DNA from: CAYQTL01 sp964420405
GTDB taxonomy: Bacteria; Acidobacteriota; Thermoanaerobaculia; Thermoanaerobaculales; Sulfomarinibacteraceae
Direction of reading: 5' to 3'
NCBI GenBank assembly: GCA_964420405.1
Contig: CAYQTL010000030.1
Coordinates: 1-48,636, forward strand
Length of the DNA stretch: 48,636 nucleotides
Below the pieces are notes generated by a model. The model saw only the letters and a list, made by a program, of their open reading frames with translations. It was not told the DNA's origin and searched no databases. Of the stretch, positions 36,046-43,918 are shown in pieces. The number at the start of each line of letters is the position of its first letter. The stretch's first letter is position 1. Made by a program: the position numbers and the translations under genes.

Positions 36046-37308
36046 ATGAGACGAGTGCTGCTGCTGGTCATCGTGCTCGGCGCCGGGATGCGGCCGGTCC
36101 CAGGCTTCGCCTACAACCTGCTCGTGAACGGGATGTTCGACGCGAGCATCGACGGGTGGGAGGGGAACAACGCCGTGGTGCAGCTGGCCCACCTTGACGG
36201 GGAGGGCAGCTCGCTGCCCGACGGCAGCGGCCCGGGCGCGATCGAGGTCCGGTTCCCGGCGGCGACCAACGGCGGCGGAGCGAAGCAGCGCGTGGCGGGC
36301 CGGCCCGACACGGACTACGTCGTGGCCGCGAGCGTGCAGCTTCCCGACGGCGCGAACGGCGCCGAGTCGCTCTCACTGTGGGTCTACTTCTACGACGGCG
36401 CCGGCAGCTACATCTCGTACGAGCAGGTGCGGGGCGACGGCGGCCTCGCCGGCGAGTGGCAGCGCCTGACGATGGTGGTGCGGTCGCCTCCGGGGACGGG
36501 CTTCGTCGAGGTGATGCTCGGGGCGTTCAACTACGACGACGACCCTCCGGAGGGCTACCTCTTCTGGGACGACGCCCTGCTCGCCGAGGAGGACTCGGGC
36601 AGCTCGTTCCAGAGCGCGTTCCTGGTCGCCGCCGCGGACAGCCCGGGTCTCCAGGGCACCTACTGGACCACCGAGGCCTGGATCGCCAACACCACCGACG
36701 AGGTCCTGACGCTCGAGGCGGCGTTCCTCGGCCAGGACGGCGACAACGCGGCGGACGTGGCCGCGGCGCGCCAGGTGGCCACCATCCCGCCGCGCGGCAC
36801 GGCCGTCCTCACGGACCTGGTGGCCCGCGCCGGCGGCTCGGGAAGCGGCGGCATGTACCTGCGCGCGACCGCCCCGGGGCTCGGCCATCGGCAGCCCCTG
36901 ATGAGGGTCTGCTCGTACACCTCGACGCCGGCGACCGTCACCGGCGGGGCCTACGGTCAGGGGATCCCGGCGATCGTGGGCGGGACCGCGGACGGCGTGG
37001 TCGCGGTGGCGGCCGGCGCCTTCCAGGACCCCGGGCGCCGGACCAACGTCGGGGTGCTCAACACCTCGCCGTCGCCGGTCACCGTCCAGGTGGAGGTTCT
37101 CGACGCCGCGGGCGCGGTCCGTGCCTCGGCCGGCTGGGCGCTGGAGCCCTACCAGCACCGCCAGCGGAGCCTGCGTTCCCTCGGCGTGGACACGCTCGAC
37201 GGCGGTTCCGTCGCGTTCGTCTCGACGACGCCCGGCATGACCTTCGGCGGCTATCTCTCGGTGGTCGACGAGGAGACCGGGGATGCTGTCTTCGTGGCGG
37301 CCCAGTGA
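36046..37308 (+). CDS. Secreted protein with CBM4/9-like N-terminal domain
   Basis: A 420-residue exported protein. The signal peptide (about 1-23) ends at PGFA. Residues about 24-185 have the look of a carbohydrate-binding jelly roll of the CBM4/9 type: NLLVNGMFDASIDGWEGNN at the start, then LSLWVYFYDGAGSYISYEQ, FVEVMLGAFNYDD and YLFWDDALLAEE at the end. Residues about 190-420 are a beta-rich region (TYWTTEAWIANTTDEVLTL; RTNVGVLNTSPSPVTVQVEV; GGYLSVVDEETGDAVFVAAQ). This resembles a domain common in secreted Acidobacteria proteins, but I cannot name it. It has no DGFESG tail. ATG 36046 has GGAGGGGG upstream. It is the first of three large exported genes in a row; binding to a surface polymer is inferred. 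Confidence 0.8.
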   Translation: MRRVLLLVIVLGAGMRPVPGFAYNLLVNGMFDASIDGWEGNNAVVQLAHLDGEGSSLPDGSGPGAIEVRFPAATNGGGAKQRVAGRPDTDYVVAASVQLPDGANGAESLSLWVYFYDGAGSYISYEQVRGDGGLAGEWQRLTMVVRSPPGTGFVEVMLGAFNYDDDPPEGYLFWDDALLAEEDSGSSFQSAFLVAAADSPGLQGTYWTTEAWIANTTDEVLTLEAAFLGQDGDNAADVAAARQVATIPPRGTAVLTDLVARAGGSGSGGMYLRATAPGLGHRQPLMRVCSYTSTPATVTGGAYGQGIPAIVGGTADGVVAVAAGAFQDPGRRTNVGVLNTSPSPVTVQVEVLDAAGAVRASAGWALEPYQHRQRSLRSLGVDTLDGGSVAFVSTTPGMTFGGYLSVVDEETGDAVFVAAQ

Positions 37309-37659
37309 GCCACCGGTCGGTTCGCCCGGAGGTCGGGGCCTACACCACCGTCGGTCTCTCGGAGGCATGCCACGGAATCGCCGCCGCCAGGCTGGCGAGG
37401 TGCCAGAGTGGTGTGATACGGTCCGCGGGCGAGGTTCTTCTCATTCTTGGCACCAGTCGTGGAGACCGTTCCATGGATGAAGGGCACCCCGGCTGATGGC
37501 AGTCCGGCCGATCGGCGCGGGGCGGCGCGTTGTGCGCACCGAAGAGGGAGAGATCGTGGTTCGTCGCCTGCCGTTCGCATCGCAGGCCGCACGGTGCTTC
37601 CTGCCGGAGCGTCGCCCGAGGGCGGCCGCGGGAGTGAGCACGGAAAGGGGAGGAGGAGC
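37309..37659 (+). other. Intergenic region with leader structures
   Basis: These 351 bp hold no supported gene. GGTGCCA (37399-37405) pairs with TGGCACC (37448-37454) and closes a 42-nt loop. CGCCAG/CTGGCG (37385-37397) forms a tight hairpin next to it. The frame of the downstream gene is open from 37447, but the signal peptide and ribosome binding site mark 37660 as its start. Confidence 0.4.
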
Positions 37660-39960
37660 ATGAGAGGTAGAGGAGTGCTCGTAGGATTGGCAACCATCGT
37701 GGCATTGGGGGGCCTCGCCGTCGGCGCCGGGGCGCAGGAAACCATCGACTGCGACGCCCTGCCGGACTCCGCACTGCGGGAGCCGGCGCAGCACCGTGAG
37801 AGCTGCCCGCCCGGCCCGGCGACGCCGTGGGTGAGCCCGGACGCCGGACGGTTCCCGACCGACACGGGCTACGCGCAGGACATCGGGTTCATCTCGGACA
37901 ACTTCGTCAGCTTCACCCTCAACGACTTCCCGGGCCAGACGGTCGTGGGGACGAGCACCAACGCGTACTACGGGATGGACTTCGACCCAACCGCGACCAC
38001 CCTGTACGCGCTCAACGACACCACCGACGAGCTCGGCACCATCGACCTCGCCACCGGCGCGTTCACGGCCCTCGTGTCGGCGCCGGCGCCCGGCGGCGGC
38101 AACTGGACCGGGCTCACGATCGCTGCCGACGGCACCTTCTGGGTGTCGACCTCGACGGACCTCTACACCCTCGACCCGGCGACGGGTGTGTCGACGCTGG
38201 TGGGGCCGTTCGGCATCGCCAGCGGCATCATGATCGACATCGCGGTGGACGTGACCGGCACCATGTACGGACACGACATCTCCACCGACTCGATCTACAC
38301 GATCGACACGGCGACCGGCGCCGCGACCCTGGTGGGAGCCACCGGCTTCGACGCCAACTTCGCTCAGGGCATGGACTTCGACTTCTCGGACGGGACCCTC
38401 TACGTCTTCGTGTACATCGGTGGCGGCGCCAACGTCTTCGGCACCGTCGATCTCGCGACCGGCGCGGTCACCGCGCTCGCCACGGACAATCCCCAGGGTG
38501 AGTTCGAGGGCGCGATCCAGGTGCCGGCCGGCGAGAGTCTCTTCTGCAACGGACCGGTCGTCCAGTTCGAGGACGGCATCCCCATGACCTGGACCAATCT
38601 CGACAACGGCGGGCCCTTCGCGTGGGTGACCACGGCCGACGGGTCCGTCACGGCCAACCAGACCGGGGGCGCCGGCGAGGCCGCGACCGCGGACGCCGAC
38701 GCGTTCGGTGGCAGCGGAATCTCGTACGACGCCGAGCTGTGGACCAACAAGTTCAGCCTCGCCACGGCGAGCGCCGCGACTCTCAGCTACCGCTACCGCT
38801 ACAACAATTTCGACTCCGGCGACTTCTTCGACATCGACATCTCGACCGACGGCGGCGGCACCTGGACCAACCTCGTCAACTACACCGCGGACAACCCCGG
38901 CGGCACGTCCGGCGATGCCGGCGTTCTCGACCTGTCGGCCTACGCGGGCGAGGCCGAGGTCTGGCTGCGGTTCCGGTACGTCGGCGACGGATGGGACTGG
39001 TATGCCCAGGTGGACGAGCTCGAGCTCACGTGCACCCTGCCGGCGATCACCCTGGACATGACGGTGGGCACCACCAGCGGCGTCTGCGGCACCGACGAGG
39101 AGATCGTCGTGGCCCCGGGCACCACCGTGACCTACTGCTACACGGTGACCAACACCGGCAACACTCCGCTCGACCTGCACGACCTCGTCGACGACCAGCT
39201 CGGCACCCTGCTGACGGCATTCTCGAACACCCTCGCCCCCGGCGCGTCGCTCCCGTACACCTACGACGCGGTCGCCAACGCCACCGCCGACCATATCGCC
39301 ACGTGGACCGCCTACAACGCCGGGCCGGCCGACGTGGCGGTGGCGGCCGACTCCGCCCGGGTCGTCGTCAGCGCCCCGGCGCCGCTGGTGTGCAACGGCG
39401 CGACCGTCGGCTTCGACGCGGGCATCCCGCCGGACTGGACGGTGGCCAACAACGTGCCCGGCAACCCGGTGGAGTGGACCAACATCGCCGGCTCCGGCGA
39501 GTCCGGCAACTTCACCAACGGCACCGGCGACGCGGCCACCGCCTCGAGCGACCTCCAGGGCGGCGGGTCCGGCTCGTACGACACCGAGCTGTGGACGCCC
39601 GCCTTCGACACCACCGGCCTGAACTTCGTCCAGCTGGAGTACACCGCCAACTACCAGAACTTCGCAGGCGGGGACTTCCTCGACGTCGACGTCTCGGTGG
39701 ACGGCGGCACGAGCTGGACGAACGTCCTGAGCTGGAACGAGGACCACCCGGACTCCGGCGCGAACGGCGTGGTCGGCGACGGCGAGGATGTGCTGATCGA
39801 CATCTCGTCGGTGGCCGGCAACCAGCCGAGCGTCATCATCCGGTGGCGCTACTACGACCCCACGGGCCCCTCGACGTCGGATGACTGGTACGCGCAGATC
39901 GACAACGCGGCGCTGACCTGCGCCATCCCGGTGGAGCTGCAGAGCTTCTCCATCGAGTAG
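37660..39960 (+). CDS. Large secreted protein with propeller-like region and two jelly-roll repeats
   Basis: A 766-residue exported protein. The signal peptide (about 1-26) ends at GAGAQ. Residues about 60-290 form a propeller-like region with short repeats of the kind TLYALNDTTDELGTIDLATG and LYTLDPATGVSTLVG. Two long repeats follow, about 295-460 and 580-755. Each opens with CNGxxVxFxxGIPxxWT, has an SGSYDTELWTPAF-like strand, and ends with DWYAQIDNAALTC. A DUF11/CARDB-like module lies between them (TVTYCYTVTNTGNTPLDLHD). The protein ends in IPVELQSFSIE. No enzyme motif is visible; a surface or matrix role is inferred. ATG 37660 has AGGGGAGGAGGAG directly upstream. A strong terminator follows. 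Confidence 0.85.
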   Translation: MRGRGVLVGLATIVALGGLAVGAGAQETIDCDALPDSALREPAQHRESCPPGPATPWVSPDAGRFPTDTGYAQDIGFISDNFVSFTLNDFPGQTVVGTSTNAYYGMDFDPTATTLYALNDTTDELGTIDLATGAFTALVSAPAPGGGNWTGLTIAADGTFWVSTSTDLYTLDPATGVSTLVGPFGIASGIMIDIAVDVTGTMYGHDISTDSIYTIDTATGAATLVGATGFDANFAQGMDFDFSDGTLYVFVYIGGGANVFGTVDLATGAVTALATDNPQGEFEGAIQVPAGESLFCNGPVVQFEDGIPMTWTNLDNGGPFAWVTTADGSVTANQTGGAGEAATADADAFGGSGISYDAELWTNKFSLATASAATLSYRYRYNNFDSGDFFDIDISTDGGGTWTNLVNYTADNPGGTSGDAGVLDLSAYAGEAEVWLRFRYVGDGWDWYAQVDELELTCTLPAITLDMTVGTTSGVCGTDEEIVVAPGTTVTYCYTVTNTGNTPLDLHDLVDDQLGTLLTAFSNTLAPGASLPYTYDAVANATADHIATWTAYNAGPADVAVAADSARVVVSAPAPLVCNGATVGFDAGIPPDWTVANNVPGNPVEWTNIAGSGESGNFTNGTGDAATASSDLQGGGSGSYDTELWTPAFDTTGLNFVQLEYTANYQNFAGGDFLDVDVSVDGGTSWTNVLSWNEDHPDSGANGVVGDGEDVLIDISSVAGNQPSVIIRWRYYDPTGPSTSDDWYAQIDNAALTCAIPVELQSFSIE

Positions 39961-39972
39961 CCCGTCCGCGGT

Positions 39973-40067
39973 GACGGCGGCACGGCCGCCGTCGCGATAT
40001 CCCACGGCCGCCCCGACGTCGGGGCGGCCGTTTCGCGTCGTGGTGTACGGCGGTCCCCGGTGGGGAC
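39973..40067 (+). terminator. Tandem stem-loops, including a 28-bp perfect palindrome, after the secreted protein gene
   Basis: A hairpin GACGGCGGC/GCCGCCGTC (39973-39993) begins 12 bp past the stop codon. A 28-bp perfect palindrome (40004-40031, arms ACGGCCGCCCCGAC and GTCGGGGCGGCCGT) follows and ends in TTT. A third hairpin GTCCCC/GGGGAC lies at 40053-40067. The second has the best terminator shape in the window. The rest of the gap to 40178 shows only a ribosome binding site. Confidence 0.7.
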
Positions 40068-40177
40068 GGTCATCCCCCGGTCGCGGCTCTCCGCGCCGCG
40101 TGTCCCCTTCGAGGGGGAAGTGGCGCGATCAAGGGCGGAGAGACCCGAACCCGGTGCCGCGCACCCTGGAGAGACCC

Positions 40178-43055
40178 ATGACACGCATCCACCTCGCAGC
40201 CGTTGCCGCAGCCGCGATCGTGCTCCTGGCGTCTGCAGGCTCCCTGGCACGGACGGTCCCGTTCGCGAACCCCGTCACGATCTCCTCGACCTTCACCGGC
40301 GCTTCGGACGTCGCGACCGGCGATCTCGACGGCGACGGCGACCTGGACGTGGTCGCGGTGGCGTCGGGGCTCGGGCACGTCTCCTGGTGGGAGAACGACG
40401 GCGGCTGGACGCTGCACCCGATCGGCACCATGGCCACCGGGATCTCGGTGGTCGATGTGGCCGACTTGGACGGCGACGGCGACCTGGACGTCGTCGGAGG
40501 CAGCGCCAACGGCACCAGCGACGTGCTGTTCTGGTGGGCCAACTCGGGCGACGGGAGCAGCTGGAGCGGCACTGCGATCGCCTCCGGGTTCACCTCGGGA
40601 ACGATCAGCGGCACGTCCGGGTCGTATCGGNNNNNNNNNNGCCTCCGGGTTCACCTCGGTGGTCGGCGACCTCGACCTCGGGGATCCCGACCGGGACGGG
40701 GACCTGGACGTGATCGTCGCGCTCCCCGACCTCGACCGGGTGTGGTGGTACGAGAACACCGCCGGCGACGGGTCGGCGTGGACGGGAGCCCCGATCGGGC
40801 TGAACATCCTCGGGGCGACGGCGGTGGAGGCGGTGGACCTGGACCGCGACGGCGACCTCGACGTCGCGATCGCCGCCTCCGGCGAGAGCGAGCCGTGGTG
40901 GGCGGAGAACGTGGACGGAGCCGGCGGGGTCTGGAGCCCGGCGCCGCTCGGCGTGTCGATCCTGGCCCTCGCCAACGACCTGGCGGTGGGGGACGTGGAC
41001 GGCGACGGCGACCCCGATCTCGTGGTCTCGAAGGACACCGACTCGATCCTCCTCGTCGAGAACACGGCGGGCGACGCATCGGCGTGGTCGTCGTCGTTCC
41101 TGTACGACCCGAACGAGCCGGGCGCGCTGACGCTGTACGATCTCGACCGCGACGGCGATCTCGACCTGGTGGGGGCGTCGGTCTCCGACGACGACCTCCG
41201 CTGGTGGGAGAACCGGATCGACGACGGGCTCGCGTGGATCGAGCACCTCGTGGCGTCGTCGTTCGGAGGGCCGTCGGCGACGGCGGTCGCGGATCTCGAC
41301 GGCGACGGCGACCCGGAGATCCTGGCGGCGGCCGGAGACGACGGGCGGGTCGCGCTGTGGCCGAACCGGGACATCCATCGGAGCGCCGTCGTGCGCGACG
41401 CTCCGCTCGTCGGGACCGGGCTCGACAGCGTGCAGCGGTGCGCGGCCGGCGACCTGGATCGCGACGGCGACGTCGATATCGCGGCGGTGGCGAGGGCCGA
41501 CGACCGGGTGCTGTGGTTCTCCAACGACGGCAGCCCCGGTGACGGCGGCTGGAACGAGCACGAGGTGACCGGCTCGACCCAGGCCCCCTTGGCGGTTGCG
41601 GTCGGTGACGTGGACGCCGACGGTCTGGCGGATCTCGTCGTGTCGCACAGCCAGGGCGCACCCATCGTCGTGTGGTATCGCAACGACGGTACGCCTGCGG
41701 ACGGCGGGTGGACGACGTACACCATCGACAGCGCGTCAGCGTCGGCCGAGAGCCTGGCGGTGGCGGATCTCGACCTCGACGGCGACCTCGACGCGGTCGC
41801 CGCCGGGAACGACGGCGTGACGTGGTACGAGAACGACGGCTCGGCGCCGGCGGTCCCGTGGGCCGAGCAGGTCCTTGGCACCGGAGCGGTGGCGACGGAT
41901 GTCGTCGTCGCCGACCTGGACCGGGACGGCGACCCCGACATCGTCGCGACCCAGCTCGACGGTATGCTCCTGCTGTTCGAGAACGACGGCACTCCGGGGA
42001 ACGGCGGCTGGACCAGCCACCCCCTGCCGTCGACCGCCGCCCGGCTGGACGCCGTCGAGGTGGCGGACCTGGACGGCGATGGCGACCTCGACGTGGCGAC
42101 GGTCGTGACGTCCGACGAAACCCTCGTCTGGTACGAGAGCGACGGCACCCCCACCGACGGCGGCTGGACCGAGCACCTCGTGGCAGCCGCGATCTCCTCG
42201 GTCGGCGACCTGGAGGCCGCGGACGTCGACCAGGACGGCGATGTCGACCTGGTGATGCCCGAGGACGTCGAGGACCGGATCGTGCTCTTCCTCAACGACG
42301 GGAGCCCTGCGGACGGCGGCTGGGTCCGGGTCGACTCGAGCCCCCTGACGGCGCTGCCCGCGGACGTCGAGCTCTCGGATCTGGACTTGGACGGCGACCT
42401 CGACGTGGTCGCGGTGACCCAGTTCGGCGACGCGGTCCACTGGCTCCCGAACCGGGGAGGCCAGCTCGCGGTGGTCGGGAACGGCGTCGCGCCGTCGACC
42501 GCATCAGACGGCGACCTCGTCGCCATGCTCGAGATCGTGGCCACGCACCGCGGGCGGGCTGGCGACCGGCGGGCGGAGCTGACGGGCGTTGACGTCGCCA
42601 TCCAGGACGAGGTGGGCATCCCGTACTCGACCCCGGCGGCGTCGGACGTGATCGACGTGCTGTCCCTGTGGCTGGACGACGGCTCGGGGGCCTTCGAGCC
42701 GGGCACCGACCTGCTCGTCCAGGCGGTCGCCACCCTGAGCCTGGACGGCGACGGGGTGCAGTCGCTTTCCGTCCCTTCCGGCGACCCGGCCGGCCGGGTG
42801 CCGGCGCTGCAGTCCCGGACCTACTTCGTGACAGCCCAGTTGACGCCGGACGCCTCCCAGCAGACACCGTCGTCGTTCCGCCTGGTGCTCCGGGCGGCGC
42901 GGACCACCGCGACCGATCCGGGAGGGACGCCGCTCAGCCTGGAAGACCCGCTCGACGCGGCGTCCGGCGTCGTCGACGCCGCGCCGCCGGCTCTGCCGTT
43001 CGCCGACGGCTTCGAGACCGGGAATCTGTCCTCCTGGTCGTCGGTCGTGCCGTGA
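40178..43055 (+). CDS. Secreted FG-GAP/VCBS repeat protein with DGFESG-type C-terminal tail (interrupted by assembly gap)
   Basis: An exported protein of about 940 residues with a signal peptide (about 1-23, LASAGSLAR). About 14 FG-GAP/VCBS-type calcium-binding repeats follow, with cores such as DLDGDGDLDVV, DLDRDGDLDVA and DVDGDGDPDLV spaced 50-65 residues apart. This suggests two seven-bladed propellers. A beta-rich domain (about 760-920) precedes the last 19 residues, PFADGFETGNLSSWSSVVP. Ten N at 40631-40640 break the frame (+1). The 19-bp sequence just right of the gap also occurs at 40580-40598, and superposing the two copies restores one open frame with regular repeat spacing. The gene is therefore probably intact. 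ATG 40178 gives the signal peptide. Adhesion or matrix function is inferred. Confidence 0.88.
40631..40640. other. Assembly gap (10 N)
   Basis: Ten ambiguous bases mark a scaffold join. Bases 40580-40598 and 40641-40659 are identical over 19 bp (starting GCCTCCGGG). Merging them removes 61 bp and restores the reading frame of the FG-GAP gene. Confidence 0.95.
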
Positions 43056-43118
43056 AGACGGTGGGGGCCCCGGGAGGTCGCCGGAGACCTCGCGGGAGGG
43101 TCGAGGCCCGAGATGGGT

Positions 43119-43570
43119 TCAGGGACGGAGCCTCTCCGCCCTGCGGGAGGAGCGGCTCGCGACCACGGTCATGGTGATCGGCAGCGTCGTGGAGACGAAG
43201 CCCGCCCAGACGCCCACGGCGGTGGGTAGCAGCGCCGCCTTGAGGGCGGAGGCGAGACCGGTGACAACCAGGACGGAGTGCAGGGCGATCTCCTGCCGGG
43301 TCCGCAGCCGCTCGAGCTCGTCGAGCCGCAGCGTCGCCGCCGCCCGCAGCGCCCGGTGGTAGAGCAGCGCGAGCATCGCCGTCTGGACGGCGCGCCGACG
43401 AGAGCGGAGTAGCTCGAAGGGATCGTTCCGTCCGCGATCACGACGAGCGTGACCGCGAAGGCGAACGCGGCGTCGCAGAAGGTCTCGAGTCGCGTCATCT
43501 CGATGCCGCGCAACCGTACGTCGTTCTTGACGGGAAGCACGGCGAGCTGGTCGTCGGTCCACGTGGTCAT
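43119..43570 (-). pseudogene. Frameshifted, internally deleted TMEM175/DUF1211-like membrane protein gene
   Basis: The start (ATG 43570) reads LRGIEMTRLETFCDAAFAFA and VTLVVIADGTIPSSYSALVG, the signature first helix of the TMEM175/DUF1211 K+ channel family. Near 43380-43410 the family pattern moves to another frame: AMLALLYHRALRAA, then DELERLRTRQEIALHSVLVV and GVWAGFVSTTLPITMTV, which is the C-terminal part. The four or so central helices are missing, so the locus has lost about 70-80 residues as well as its frame. It is a pseudogene or an assembly error. Its start codon overlaps the stop of the small gene upstream in an ATGA arrangement. The 63 bp before the convergent FG-GAP gene hold a weak 6-bp hairpin (43074-43091). 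Confidence 0.72.
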
Positions 43571-43731
43571 CGCTGCACCTCGGTGTGGGCGGTCGCGTCC
43601 GGACCGGGAACCCCCTCCGGGATCTCCGGCGCGGCCACCGGAGCGACCCGGCCGCGGAGCCGCTCGAGCCGGTCGAGGACGGGACCGGCGCCGGCGGCGA
43701 CGCGCACCCGGCGGCCTCTCCTGATCTGCAC
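43567..43731 (-). CDS. Small basic protein coupled to the TMEM175-like gene
   Basis: A 54-residue ORF with a GTG start preceded by GAGGAG at 5-base spacing. Its TGA overlaps the ATG of the TMEM175-like gene (ATGA). These two features make it a credible gene. The sequence is basic at the N-terminus (QIRRGRRVRV) and Pro/Ala-rich later (VAPVAAPEIPEGVPGPDATA), with no membrane helix or known motif. I do not recognise a function. The coupling suggests it is translated together with the membrane protein. Confidence 0.55.
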   Translation of the reverse strand: MQIRRGRRVRVAAGAGPVLDRLERLRGRVAPVAAPEIPEGVPGPDATAHTEVQR

Positions 43732-43918
43732 GTGTGCTCCTCGGCCGCGAGAGTAGCGGCACTGGTCGCGAGGCGTGCCTCTCGGAGGCGGACGTGGCGG
43801 ACCCGCTGTAACGAAATCCGGTCTCAGTCGCCTTGGGATCCGGAAGCAGAAAATCGGAAACCGACATCCCGCCGGTGGACGACGCCGGCAGGACAACGAC
43901 CCGAACAGGGAGAGAGAC

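Noticed and set aside
37399..37454. Possible tRNA in the intergenic region before the propeller protein
   Set aside because: A paired stem exists but no anticodon or T-arm consensus fits a cloverleaf.
37447..37659. 71-codon N-terminal extension of the propeller protein
   Set aside because: A typical signal peptide and a very strong ribosome binding site begin at 37660.
37441..42733. Two long minus-strand open frames (854 and 887 codons)
   Set aside because: Antisense to the propeller/jelly-roll and FG-GAP proteins; Asp-rich repeats give long Val/Arg-rich shadows.
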